From: Glossina fuscipes
Lineage: Eukaryota; Arthropoda; Insecta; Diptera; Glossinidae
NCBI RefSeq assembly: GCF_014805625.2
Contig: NW_023998431.1
Location: forward strand, 2,174,007 to 2,238,006
Direction: 5' to 3'
Length of the DNA: 64,000 nt
Below, in pieces: positions 1-12,170 of the stretch. Numbering within the stretch: the stretch's first letter is position 1; each line of letters starts with the position of its first letter. The notes under the pieces were generated by a model. The model did no database searches and was not told where the DNA came from. It saw only the letters and a list, made by a program, of their open reading frames with translations. A program made the position numbers and the translations under genes.

Positions 1-3000
1 GTGGTTTAGGGTACCTTATTGTCGGTTTTGCCCAACTATAATGCTCTTACTTAGTTTTAATTGTTATTCTGATTTTTTTTGTTTTTGTCTTGTTTTCCTC
101 TTGTTTGACAGTTTCATTATTTTCTATTACGGTTTCCCTTTGCTGTAATTACTGTGGATGTCTATCATTACATCCATTTTTGTTATTCTGAACCATGTAT
201 TATTTTGATTTATTTTATTTTGTTTTACTTTTTCTTACTGCACTTTTTCCAAACTTTCAATAATCATTTCATTACTTAAGTCTTAAGTACAATATTCCCT
301 ATATACTGTATTGCCTATTACATTACTTCCCTGATCAGTTTCCTATAGCCTATAGCCTAACAGATTATGAATCAATTCAAAATGATTTATTTGTAGTGTG
401 ATAACTCAATAGATATTTTGTAAATAAACAGTAGAAAAATAACCATAACTTCTTGATCATATGGTAGCGTGGCTGCTTAAGTCAATCCCATAAAAATGTA
501 GGGGTCAATAGTAAAAATCTACTAAAAGTCCTGAAGATGTAGAAGTAATATACAGATGCCAATCGCTTCAAAATGTTGTATTCTGACGATGAACATACAA
601 ACTCTATTAATTTATTTACACACGTGGCTGGGCATTGTGGTATAACGGTTAATTAGTTGCTTGGACGTATTTTTTCGGATTATAATAAATGATTTTCGAT
701 AAGTTTTACAACGGAAATAGAGTGCATCGTAACTAATGAACCTTAAAAATTATGTGATAATCTTACTAGAGTTGCGACAGTCTATGCTTTCTCTTATTGT
801 ACAAACATCACTACAAAGCTACGCCTTCTATTCGATATATAAGGTTACAAAAGAGGTCATACGATCTTCAAAAAGTTTCCCAGCTGCTTTATGATCGTCA
901 GATATTAACAAGTGAAAGCCAAATACTTTCTTCAACTGGCTTTCTATTTACGATCAGTTCAGTTTGATTGACCGCTGCTACTGGCGTTGTTGTACAGCAT
1001 ATCCACTTTTATTACACAGTATTAGTCACCTCGGTGCAAACTTAAGTCTCGTTTTTTTTTTTTTTTTTTATGACTAATTTTATATTGGAATATAATCTTG
1101 TAGATTTTCCGTTATGTTTAACATTTCATATGTCCAACGAATAATTGAAACTATTTATTCACAATATTACAAACTATATCTGCACAAGATTGCACAAGAT
1201 AGGTCTTCTACTTGGGTACGTGCCACAGGTTAAGCATGAAGCGTTAACCGGTGTGAAACTATCGCAATCATTAAGACGCAGGATTATCAATATAGCATAG
1301 CGGCATCATGAGTATGAACTCTTCCTGCTTTTCGGGTAAGGCAAGGCCAGTGTAACACCTCAATATTAAATTATGTGGTGACTACTCTTACCACAAAACT
1401 GCCCTACCGACCGCCATCGGCTCTCTGTATGGAAATAAAGTCAATGAGAAAATTGCGTAGGTGCTGCTCATTTATAGTATTTCTGTAGCATTGTAGCGGA
1501 AGGTAACCACCTTAGATAGCACATCGCTTACAGTTGTGTTTAGGTCTTCCGTGCATTCCGAATCGTAAACTGTTGTCTCATTCAACGTCCTAGGAGAAAT
1601 GTCGAGAATGCCTAATGCCTTGAACTCAGCCCAGCTTCTATTTCTTAAGAACACAGTAATTTATTTACAATGTGGACCTCCTTAGCGCAGTGACTATATA
1701 ATAATTTATGTATAAAAGCTTTTTTACATAAGCGTTTGTATAAGTGAACTAAAAATTTTATTCCACGGACTTTTGCGTAAATATATAATATATGAAAGCT
1801 GAGGGTGCTCAATGTGTAAGAAATTGGTTTAGGCTGTTAATCTCCTCTCAAATCTGCTCCGAATTGTTAAAAGAAATTAAAAAGTTCACCGATTCATAAG
1901 CAACCCTACGAGGAGTTGAATCTGGCAGTCTTCTGACCCGTAGTCAGATAAATTATCCATCAGGGCACATAACCATATTTTTCAACGTATAAATTATCAT
2001 TGAAATAATACCTGCTTTCAAATTACGTTTATGAAATTATTATCTTATTTGCTGTCCTGTCGTGGAAACTTTCAATTGATGTTTCAAACATTTCCAAATG
2101 TTCGATCTTGCTACAATTTTGGGCACACATTTCGTTCAGATGGTAATGCAATGAAATATAGTCACCTCGTTTGTGTATTCAAAACGGTGGCCATTACGCC
2201 CTTACTCGTGTTACTTTCGTGTGATTATGCATAAAAATACTGGGCATTTAAAAAAAACACCCAATTAATTACATATTAAAATTTTTAGCTTTCTACGCTT
2301 TTATGTACACTCAACTCTTTTTCTTGCACGGTAGATACCATGCAAAAAAATTCGTGTGAAGAAAAACGTGCGACATATGGTACATTTGGGGGATATGTTT
2401 CACAATTTTAAAAAATCGTGTAAGAAAAGCCTTAAAATATGTCCTCCAAAAACCGTGTAAAAAAGAATGATAATAAACTCCATATTACATATTTATGAAA
2501 GCGAGAGCAAAAGTCCATAAGTACAACATATAAAAATTTAAATTGAATTTAGGAGTAAAAAGCAATTTAGCAATTGTTTATCAGCACTCGATGACAAGTT
2601 TATTATGGTCTGGACACAAAAAGGCTATCGTTGCCTGATATGAAGAGCACAACTGCCGGATTAGATTTAAATGAAGAATTTCGTTCAACTTCGTTAACTG
2701 CATGTCTTGGCTGTTTTGTTGTTCCAAATTTTGTTAATAGCAGCTGTTGTTTTGAATTTTTAGCTCACTTGTATAATTCTTGATATCCAGCTACACAAAA
2801 CTTGCGACTACGTTGAAATTTTAACGTACACTCCATATCAGAATCATGAGTAAGAAAATGTTGTTGCATACTTGAAGCAAATTTCAAAGCCTCGAAAATT
2901 CAATTAGCCGTAAATAGCTGAATTTCACCTTCAACTTCGTCATTATCGAATTCTTTATTACCATAAACTGTCGGGAATTCGGGCAAATCGTCCTCATTGA

Positions 3001-5489
3001 TTTATCGAAATTGCTTATTGCGAACTCAACACTCTAACGCAACATAAATACTGAGTAACGACAGTGCTGTGTTCAAATTGAAATACAATGAGATAAAGAA
3101 ATAAGTGATCATAAAATTCGGGCACTTCCCCACTACCACCTAAATGTATGGGCATAAACCGACCGGCTTCTGATCACGACATTGCTCCACTTGTATCAAG
3201 CTTCTCGTAACACAATGGCAAAAAATTAGAATTGAAAACAAAATTTTTCAAGATTCATGCTAGAACAAAAAGTTCGCGTAAAAAAGGGTATTTGTCCTTA
3301 TTGGTGAATCGTATTATTTCAAAATCGGGTAGAAAACACAAGTCTGGGTATATAGCCACATAAAAATGACTGAGACAGAATTTATTTTCTACTTTTTTAT
3401 TTCACTCAAAAAAAAAACTTATTTTAAAAATAGTGTCTATGTTAGAAAAACTAGTCAAATGGAAGCTTACAAAAAGCAATAAACGTCTTCCAATATATCC
3501 ATTCTCTACGGGATGTCTGCCCAGGCAAGGAACCCATTTATAACCCGAAGATGGGAAGTTGTCATAAATTACGATTGATCAACAATAGTCTTATTTGATT
3601 AAGTGCTTATATTGCAGAAACAAAGGTCCTCACGAAAATATTATATACACCGTTTCAATAGGCTTTGAACGGCTTTCTGGTGAATATTACTTTATTGTAG
3701 CGCGATTCGTAGTGCTCGATGGAACTCGGGTTAAGTGAGTAAGTCGGTTTTGCCTACAAATGCTTTTTTCGATGCGATCTAAACAAAAAAAAAAAAATTA
3801 AAATACCGGCGATTTTATCATCTAAAGATATGATATACGCTCTTTCAAATATCGTTCGGTAAAGGCGACAGCGAAAATTCAGATGGAAACGCTAACTAGA
3901 AATGCTTACCTCTTTCATAAATGTGGGCAAACCGATGCGTCAACTTAACGAAGCTTAGACGTGACAGACGGAATTTGTTCTTTTAAGCAAAGTTCTCAGA
4001 TTATAATCGAAATACCGTTAGGCGAATATTATTATTAGAGTGATTCCTTTATTTACTTGTTTAAGAATTTGTGTTTCTAATTTATTCCATATAATGTGGA
4101 TATAAAAATATCTAAACAAACAATTTTCTATCAGTGTACATACTTATCACTTACTCCTGCTCAATATATTACGAAACTAAAAAAATGTGAATTTCATTTA
4201 AAATAATATATAACAAAATTTTACATAACATGTTATGTAAGCGAAAGCAATTTGTTGCGTAACTGTAGCACAAAATATACGACAATATTGCTTTCACAAA
4301 ATCATCACCCACTGTAATGACGTCTTAGATTTAATATAATGTATATAGAGATGTAATAGATTCAACATAACATAATAATGTGCTCGAAAAACATGTGTGA
4401 TAAAGTGATCGAAGGGTATTTACATTTAAACCCATTACTCTGATAATTTTACATTTTTTTTTTTTCGTTTTATGTTAGTTGCGTGACGCATAGAAGCCTA
4501 TTGAAGCTAATCGAACGTGAATAGAAAGGTCTAACAACAGTTTAGGAGTAGGTCACGTGATTTCCCTACATCCAGTGCAGATGAGTACAGTGGTTAAATC
4601 GATTTTCCTGTTGATCGGCAATATGCTATTATGTTGCTCGATTTACGCACTTGATATTTTACACTATTTTTGGAAGAGGAAACAGCCAATTGTGACAAGC
4701 GATGATAGCTGCTGGCTGTGTTTACTTACTAAGTACTCAATTCTTTTGTAATCCTACGGTTTTTCCATCAGAATATGCATATATACGATGTCAGACTGTT
4801 TAGAATAAGAATCGGCTTTAGTAAAGCTTGTTCATAACATGGTTGATAAAGTTCAGTTGAAAAGTTTTCGAAAAAAACCTGCTGTTAAAGTCCTTCGCGT
4901 ATGTGAATTAGCTTAACCAGAACCCTAATACTGAGTAGCTAATAAGGTCTCAAAAAACAATAAAAGCTGGCCTTAGTTAAGTTGAAGTAAGTTTTGTTTG
5001 GATACGAAACATTTCCAAGCTATGCTTAAACTTTTGTATATAAAGGTAAATTTGCGAAGCCATTGAAGTAGTCATTTTTTTAATGTAGTCGTCATCGCTT
5101 TTTAGACAATTTGCATTGAATACATTTCCGAATTTCTCTTGCGATCGATCCTTACAATAGTGTGTCTAGCTTGCATTTTAATTCATATTCTGTAGCTATG
5201 TTTTCAAACTTTAATTTTACGCAATCGTTCAAAACCGATACCTGGATTGTGAATTAAAATCGAAAATTTAACATATACTTTTAGGTGGCGCAAATATTAC
5301 AAAAACAACTTACTCTATTCCTTGGCGACTTAAATGTTTTTTAGTTTATACACTATATCCTTAACGGTATCAATTAAGAAAAAAAAAAAGAAACGACAAA
5401 GAAATTCTCATAGTACCATTCGTGCTTTTTCAACACAATACAAGGCATTACATCAAGCAAAGAAGGGCTTCCTTAGCGGCAATACTAAC
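1..5489 (-). other. Downstream intron of forked (3' end not in window)
   Basis: The donor after the proline-rich exon (GTTAGT, 5484-5489) opens an intron that runs off the window. I looked on the minus strand for the C-terminal forked/espin region (the PIPEWKRQ-type motif of espins) and did not see it, so the gene's 3' end should lie beyond position 1. The stretch holds a decayed pogo-like transposon at about 2281-3350, an 18-base T run near 1053-1070, and otherwise AT-rich sequence with no supported gene. A 60-codon minus ORF at 1472-1654 has no recognisable homology. Confidence 0.6.
2281..3350 (-). mobile_element. Degenerate pogo/Tigger-like DNA transposon, copy A
   Basis: Reading the minus strand from about 3006 down to 2625 gives one nearly continuous frame with only two stop codons. 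It reads like the C-terminal part of a CENP-B/pogo/Tigger-type transposase: an acidic stretch (DNDEVEGEIQLF), then a helical segment (IFEALKFASSMQQHFL) and a basic-polar tail ending NSSFKSNPAVVL. The flanks (about 2320-2470 and 3240-3350) carry repeated CGTGTAAAAA-type motifs. The same flanks and the same C-terminal peptide recur at 53820-54540, so this is a dispersed element. The catalytic DDE core is not visible, so it is a dead, internally deleted copy. The superfamily is inferred from the C-terminal style only. Confidence 0.5.
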
Positions 5490-5750
5490 CTGAAATAGTT
5501 GACATAGTGCGATTGTGATTTCCGCGGACTAATTCGGATGGTCTAAGACTCGGCTCTTCAATTACTTCTAAGCCAGAATCTGAATCCATTCCGGTATCGG
5601 AATGCAAGTTACTATTGGACGTGCGATGGCATGAATTCAAAGAATTTGATTGATTTGAATTGAAACTGAAATTATTGTTATGATGATCTCCGTGTTGATG
5701 AGCCGGTGATCGTAGTGGTGGCGGTAAAGGTGGAGGCGGCGGGCCATTTA
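5490..5750 (-). CDS. f: forked ortholog, proline-rich exon (internal, partial gene)
   Basis: This is a 261-nt internal coding exon of the forked/espin ortholog. The acceptor (ATTATATAG) lies at 5751-5759 and the donor G|GTTAGT at 5484-5490. It enters in phase 1 (two bases complete a Val codon) and leaves in phase 1. It encodes NGPPPPPLPPPLRSP, a proline-rich segment like the profilin/SH3-type tract that follows the ankyrin repeats in espins. An N/S-rich spacer and a conserved-looking acidic stretch (MDSDSGLEVIEEPSLRPSEL) follow, ending HNRTMSTIS. Splice phases match the upstream exon exactly. The next exon is not in the window. Orthology rests mainly on the ankyrin exons upstream. Confidence 0.85.
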
Positions 5751-5962
5751 CTATATAATGTCAAAATAAATTCATATAAATAATAAAATATACATAATCA
5801 TCTATATATATATTTTCATTCATATTCTAATGAAATTTGAATGAATTGAAAGTTTGTTTTCGGTTCGAAATCTTTCACTTCTTTCAAAGCACGAAATAAA
5901 AGTTTCAACACATAGAATATGGAATGTGTGTGTATGGATATATGTGCTTGTGACCCACTTAC

Positions 5963-6482
5963 CGACTTCTGCATGATTTTGTATTGGTGGTGCTGACGAG
6001 ACTCGTTTCAAGTTACGATTAATATTATTGGGATTATTACAGCTGCTGCTATTGCTGCTGCTGTTGCTGTTACTGTTGCTGTTGCTGTTGTTATGATGGT
6101 TATTATGATTATTGCCGCTGCTATTGGCACTATGTGTATTATGATTGTTATTGGTGTTGTTAATGTTGTTAACGCTAGAATTGGAATTTGCTGATATCAA
6201 TGAGTTGCTGCTGTAATGCTTGTTGCTGCTATTATCCAAATTGTTACGTATAACGGAATTCTTATTCGCCTGTTTAGTTCGCTCAACAACGTCTTCTGGC
6301 GGGCATACACTCTCATACGTATCGCTTTTAATACCGCTATTTAATTGATTTTTCAAGTTGATATTTTTACCGCTATAATTGTCCTTCGAACGTAGAGCTG
6401 ATTCATATTTACTATGAAGTCCGGTCGCCGATTGCGACTTACTACGATTCAATACATTCGCGTCTCGTTTATTATTGAGATT
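5963..6482 (-). CDS. f: forked ortholog, Asn/Ser-rich exon
   Basis: This is a 520-nt internal exon with a strong acceptor (TCATCTCTTCCAG, just above 6482) and donor GTAAGT (5957-5962). It enters in phase 0 and leaves in phase 1. It encodes about 173 residues starting NLNNKRDANVLNRSKSQS, with a charged segment containing VCPPEDVVERTKQANKNS, then a long low-complexity Asn/Ser/His tract, and it ends RVSSAPPIQNHAEV. No folded domain is recognisable. In espin/forked proteins the region after the ankyrin repeats is likewise a disordered linker between the repeats and the C-terminal actin-binding parts. An ATG at 6509 lies in the intron and is not the start. Confidence 0.85.
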
Positions 6483-6559
6483 CTGGAAGAGATGATAAGC
6501 ATTATTCATTATTTGCTCATAAATTAAAAACTCTCTTTAACTTTTTTATTAATACTTAC
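6483..6559 (-). other. Short intron (77 nt) of forked
   Basis: A minimal fly-size intron between a GTAAGT donor (6554-6559) and a CTTCCAG acceptor. Both flanking exons are in phase 0. Confidence 0.85.
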
Positions 6560-6890
6560 ATGATTGCTGTATTGCATAACAATATCGGTACTGCGAGTTG
6601 ATGAAGCACTCGCCGATCTCGAATGTGAGCCGCTATCTCGAGATCTTGACCGACCAATAATATATTTTTTTTGTTGATTTTTGCGAGCCTCCTCACGCAC
6701 CAAATAAATATCCTCGTAATCATGATCATGCGAATTTGATTTATTATTACTGTTATTGTTATTGTTGCTGTTGTTGTTATGTTTATTATTATTTTTATGA
6801 TTGTTTTGATGTATTAATAAATTATTTGATGCATTGTTATTATTATTGTTGGCAGTAGAATTTGTTTTATTATTATTTAGTACATTGCTA

Positions 6891-6934
<44 letters not shown>

Positions 6935-7710
6935 GTTGTGCTGATGTTGATAGTTATTGCTGTTGCTATTATTGGTTTGATGATTAAAACTGTGTTTACG
7001 ATGTAATTGAACTTTGGGTGAATTTAAACTGGACGCTATGGATATAGATTCCTCAGAACCACTGCCACCCCCACTTGAACTGGAATGCACATCGGCTTGT
7101 ATGGTCATAGCCGTAGTGGAAGGTGTTGAATTCGTTGATGAAGAATTTTTGGAGTTATGATGATGTGAACCGTGTTGATGTTGTTGTTGATGATGTTGAT
7201 GATGCTTTTGTTGTTGCTGTTGTTTATGAGGATTCGAATGCTTGACGCTGCTACTATCTGAATCGAAGAGATCTCTGACACGATTGTATACAACCTCTTG
7301 TGGATCATGCAGAAAAAATGAATCGCCAGACATGCTGCCATTAGGTGACGGCGGCGCGTAAATACCATTCATACGCATCGGATTAACGTAGAGGCCATCA
7401 TTAGTTGGTACTAGAGAACCATTATAGATTTTCTCCGATGAAGTTTGCGAGTGTTGTGATTGCGGCGAGTATAAGGTTTCACTATTTTTACTACGCACTG
7501 CTAATGTCGAAGGCGGATGTAAATAGAAAGGCTCTGGATCCGAACTCATCGTTGAAGATGATTTTGATTTGATTGTGTTGCTGCGACTGGTTTGTTTGCT
7601 ACTGACCGAATTGCTGCTGCCATGGCTATTATGACCGTTAATGTTTGAATGCGATTGCTGCTTTTGTTGTTGTTGTTGTTGTTGTTGTTGTTGCTGCTGC
7701 TGGTGCGGCT

Positions 7711-7744
<34 letters not shown>

Positions 7745-7843
7745 ATTTCTAGTTGACGGTTTGCTATGTCTCTGTGAGGTATTCTTGTCTTGACGCATAT
7801 TGTGTTCAACTGATGTACCATGTTGCACTAACACATTGAGACA
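6560..7843 (-). CDS. f: forked ortholog, long polyQ/polyN exon
   Basis: This 1,284-nt exon (428 codons, phase 0 at both ends) is bounded by the acceptor ATTTAAATAG just above 7843 and donor GTAAGT (6554-6559). It begins CLNVLVQHGTSVEHN, which finishes the last ankyrin repeat begun in the previous exon (DAAENQQVE); vertebrate espins have a matching ENGELECCQILVVNG-type ending. Two near-contiguous glutamine runs (about 12 and 13 residues, 7660-7743) follow, then S/P/H-rich sequence, an uninterrupted asparagine run of about 16 encoded by a pure AAT repeat (about 6893-6935), and an RSRSRDSGSHSRS segment. It ends VMQYSNH. A GTG or ATG near 7795-7834 could look like a start but is internal. The low-complexity tracts make its length likely to vary between alleles. 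Confidence 0.9.
6893..6935 (-). repeat. Coding AAT trinucleotide repeat (polyAsn)
   Basis: An essentially pure ATT/AAT run of about 14 units that encodes the long asparagine run of the forked exon. The lack of synonymous AAC interruptions suggests slippage. Confidence 0.9.
7660..7743 (-). repeat. Coding CAA/CAG repeat (polyGln)
   Basis: Mixed CAA/CAG codons encode two glutamine blocks separated by Pro-His inside the forked exon. Confidence 0.9.
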
Positions 7844-7953
7844 CTATTTAAATGCAATTGTTCAAGAAAAACAAGTTGTTTGAAAAAACATTTGAAAGTT
7901 GTTTCTAAAACTACTCAAAACATGCGTTTGTCGATGCGTAAATTTCTACTCAC
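7844..7953 (-). other. Short intron (110 nt) of forked
   Basis: Donor GTGAGT (7948-7953) and acceptor AAATAG (just above 7843). This intron splits an ankyrin repeat between GTTGAG (Val-Glu) and TGTCTC (Cys-Leu) in phase 0. Confidence 0.85.
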
Positions 7954-8136
7954 CTCAACTTGTTGATTTTCAGCTGCATCATTAATGGGCGATTTGCCAT
8001 ATTTATCCAGTGATAATTTTGCGCCATGATTAAGCAGCCATCGCACAACAGACAAATGTCCACGCGATGCGGCAAAATGCAACGGTGTCGCACCATCACC
8101 GTCACGCAAATTAGGATCAACTCCCTGATCTTGAAC
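7954..8136 (-). CDS. f: forked ortholog, ankyrin exon 3
   Basis: A 183-nt exon (61 codons, phase 0 at both ends) between acceptor TGTTTAG (above 8136) and donor GTGAGT (7948-7953). It encodes [15 protein letters not shown], then a canonical ankyrin repeat ([24 protein letters not shown]) and the start of another ([13 protein letters not shown]). Vertebrate espin has the near-identical [20 protein letters not shown] and TPLHDAAENGELEC at the same place, which is the main basis for the family call. Ankyrin repeats in this family bind partner proteins and locate the actin bundler; in fly bristles forked cross-links actin bundles. Confidence 0.93.
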
Positions 8137-11100
8137 CTAAACATTAAACAGAAAATAAATACAAAAATGTGTGCATCATTTCCTTCACAATAAACGGTTA
8201 TGATAAATTATTGTTGTTGTAGTATCACATTATGCTGAACCATGATAAGTTAAAATGTTACGGTCGGACATAGTCGACTATCAAATGTCCTACATTTAAT
8301 CTAAGTTTCGTTCCATAGGAACCATGAAATTAAACATTTAAGTCGAGTTGAGTATATTAATTTTTCATTGAAAGTTGTCAACAGGTATTACATATGGGAA
8401 TTTTTTTTTTCTCTCAGTGTACGAATATTAACCAAATTTTTATACTACAATTTCGTCCCAAAATGCAGGGGCAGACGTTACGCAGACAAATAGGCTTAAC
8501 TGCAATTATTCAATGCAACGATTTAATTTTTTAAAAAAAGGCTTTCTATGGAAAGTGACCCTAAGGACGCTCCGATCTGAATCAAAAGGGTGGATCAGCC
8601 AGCAGACTGAAATCAATTAAAAAACTGATTATCACTCAATTGATGTAACAAAAAATAAGTCTATCTCAAGTTCTTTTCGACACTGCATACTTGGATACAA
8701 TATACCGCTTATACCATATATAAGTGATGTAGAATATATATTAAATGCTTTGTGATGTACTTCGCCTCAAGTATACAACGCATAACGATCGTATAGCTCA
8801 ATTTTCCAAAAAAGCGTCAAAAAAATATGCACAGCATTAGCACAGGGGAGAGGAAATGTTAGTTTTTTCAAAAGTCATGTAAAAGTGCGCTTTGGGGAGC
8901 GTATAATAAAATATACTTAACCAACTTGCGATTCATATTGATTGCTTATATTTATTTGTCGAAAATACTTCTTGGTGTAGGGAAATCTCCAAAAAGAAAG
9001 GGGACTGCAAAGATGTTCTTGGCGAAAACATTCAATCTTAAGTTATGCATATCAGCTAGAGCACGTATGCGAGTTTGAAAAGTGCACATATTGATGGGGG
9101 GAGGAATTAAAGCTACACAATTTTACGAAGAAGATGAAGAATTCATATCTTGGAAGTGGTCTCTACTGCGATTAGTTGCATTCCTGCTAAATTTCATTCA
9201 AATATGCTACACTTCCACTAAACTCCATTCAGCGGTTCTATCTAAGTTCAAATGCCCACAACGATTTGGAGGATTGTATTTTAATTTTTGACATTCTTTT
9301 ATGGGTCACTGGCAAATGAGAGAGAATAGCTGATATTTCCTGTTACGCTTGGAGCAGCCAGAATTGGCGAACTCTCTCGACCAGAGCGATCAGTATCATC
9401 GGTGCTCATAAGACTAGAATGAATGTGTTTTTCTCACCAAAACATGGCCACACGAAATTTCGTGTTTTCCTATTGGGCTGGAAACTGAAAAAGTTCCCTC
9501 ACTAAAACAAAACCTATTACCTTGAAAATATGTCATGCTATGAACTTATTCACTAATGTGTTATACATACTAGACTAGCGTGGCACTTTAAATCAGAACC
9601 GTGAAAAAGTGAGATAGAAAACTGAGACTGTGGAAGTGGGCATGCCATGTCCATAAAATGGTAAAAACTTAATATTGTAAAAAAAATTGCAAAGCCATGT
9701 GCAAAACGAATCATATAAAAAGGAAAAGTTTCAAAATATTCCGAATAGCTTACAACAAGAGTGATAGAGAGTGAAAGATTAATCTTTGTGAAAATAAGTG
9801 TTAGCTCAAAAATTTAGATCAATCAAATAGCAATTAAAGACTATAGACCCTTCAGGAGGTCAACATTAATTTGTTCAACAAGCGAGCACCCCTGCGATCA
9901 ACGAAAGCTTATCCTACAATTAGGCTCAATACGTAACACTACGGTTTTTCGATTTTTGATTTTCAAGGAGGCGGAATAATAGCCCACCAAGTTGGTTTGC
10001 AACACTCTGAAATATGCATAAGTGCAAATGTGCATCGACTCTTTTAATAAGAATTACGAAAGCGATCATATTTGGCAAATACATGTTGAGAAGATTTCAG
10101 ATATATTTGCTATCAATTCGTTGACTGATTCCTGAAAATATTTAAATATAAATCTAAAGTTTGATTGCCTCAAATCGTCAAAAATTGCATTTTCCAATCT
10201 TCTGTAGATACTTATCCCATATTGGAGGCTCTTGTATGTTTTTTTAGCAGTCACCTCTAACTGGCTTCATAATTTGTTTACGTATGCATGCATAGGCAAA
10301 ATAAATGTTTATACACACGTAATGATAACGTAATCTGGTTTTTAAAAGTTTGACGTTCACATCAACATTTCGTTACAATAGCTCAGTACATTTTTCTACT
10401 TTTGATAACCAGATATTGGTTTTTTTGAAACACTTTTGTAAGTTTTAGTCAAAAATATCATCAAAATATTTAACATAAAATTATATAATATATACGTATG
10501 TATCTCAGAAAAGACATTTTAATATTTAAGTTCATATTAGGACTGAATGTCACTGCGATCTAACAGTCTAGTACCGCAGATGTGGCAAAGGGAATAACAA
10601 AACGCACAGCTCCTGCTGATTCTCAATAGCAGTTTTCGAGTGAAGTTGACAATGTTCAATAGTTGTAACTGGCAGATGAATGAATGATGCATGTGATATA
10701 TGTACGTAATAAAGAGATGAATATACGCAATCGATATATTGACAAAGATTAAAAGATCGCATCCTTTACGTACGTAAGTTTGAATTCATTTTAAATCTGC
10801 TTTTAGCGGTAAAAGTTGCTAACATTAATAAGAGCCACATACATATGTTTATATTTAGATCAATTTAGAAAGGCGGAATTTCTGGTTGGTCTACATTAAA
10901 GCCTCAGTGATGCGCAAACTTTTGCATAATATTTGTAAACAAAGGCGATAAAATAAAAATAGAAAAATGGACATCAACCAACATCTATGCAGATTAACTA
11001 AAAATATTTTAGAAATAACGATTGCAAAAGCTCTGAAAGTGATTCAAGTTACATCCACTTTATATGTGCAAACGAACATGGCTTGAATGGAAGTGAAGCT

Positions 11101-11181
11101 ATTTTGATTGCCAGCAAATCCCATTTCATTTCAATTCTCTGTAAACATGTTTTTATTGGTTAAATTGATTCCTCTTTGAAC

Positions 11182-11234
11182 GCGAGAGTGAGAGTGAGAG
11201 AGAGAGAGAGAGAGATAGAGCGAGAGATAGAGAG
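11182..11234. repeat. GA microsatellite
   Basis: Imperfect GAGA/GATAGA run in the intron of forked. Confidence 0.9.
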
Positions 11235-11389
11235 GTCAAAGAAGTAGTAAACGAGATTCTACTCAATTTTATACCCATTGCTATGAGTAATCGCATACTT
11301 ACATCATGTGTCTGTCCTTGTAACGCTTACAAAAACGCATGAAAATCGTGTAAAATGTAGATTCCCTTGATTCTTGAACCGATTTAGCA

Positions 11390-12170
11390 GGCCGCCCTAC
11401 AATCTAACCGCTTGGCTTTTATCGGTTTGTCTTTTCGCCTGCCTATCGATCGGACTCATGTTTCTTTAATATCTTAACATTCGTCTCTGCGCTCTGCATA
11501 AGTCACGTGTCAGCTTGGTTAGTATTTGTCCGCCCATCAACGCGTTCGACGTTTCTACGACGTTTCTTTCTGCCCGACCGCCTCTCTACATGGATTTTGC
11601 CACATTTTCATCTGTCGGTGTGCGTACGTTTATGCGTTAGATCAAATTCCTGTAATTTACAATCGGTTTGGTCCACTTTCCTGAAAGTCTATCTACGTGC
11701 TGGACTTGTCACTTGTGAACCCTGTGCTGTTTTCCTTCCCTTCCTTCGTCCCTCCTTTTTAAATCCTTGACTATACATTTTATTAAAACCGTCTATCAAT
11801 TGCCGAACATATGTCTATTCCCCTTTCATTCACTCCTGTGAAGCCGTCTGTTCCCACGAACCCCTTTAACCCTTGTCACCCCATCGGTCCTGTTCGTTGG
11901 TCACTGCCACGTTTCTGCAATCTTCAATGTATTTGAATTTTCTGACTCGATCAGGGGTCTTTTCACAAATTTTCTCAATGCTGGCAGCTACTGTCCAACT
12001 GTCCTTCTATTCGTAGTGCTACTTATTAAGTATTCTATTTTTCCAGTTCGGTTCATCTTTTTAATTCGCTAAATCTCGAGTCGGTTCAATTTTTATACCA
12101 TTTTTCTATTCCCTTCTTTCTATGCCTATCGGTTTATATATACCTTTGCTGTACCTTTGACTTGAGCTTT
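11390..12170. repeat. Pyrimidine-rich decayed repeat tract
   Basis: About 780 bases with a marked C+T excess on the plus strand and many CTGTC, CCGTC, CCTGC and CATTC words, which looks like a decayed (CYGTC)-type repeat. A similar tract lies at 31020-31860. Long ORFs in it (for example 11507-11770) reflect the low purine content and not a gene. Confidence 0.45.

Noticed and set aside
630..665. tRNA-like A-box (TGGTATAACGG)
   Set aside because: No B-box or cloverleaf follows, so it is not a tRNA gene.
1472..1654. Minus-strand 60-codon ORF in the downstream intron of forked
   Set aside because: The ORF starts at an ATG, but no splice sites were found that phase with 5490 and no domain is recognised. 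It could be a retroelement scrap.
7105..7821. Additional minus-strand ORFs in other frames over the Q/N-rich exon
   Set aside because: Shadow frames of the triplet repeats. The forked frame has the ankyrin continuity and matching splice phases.
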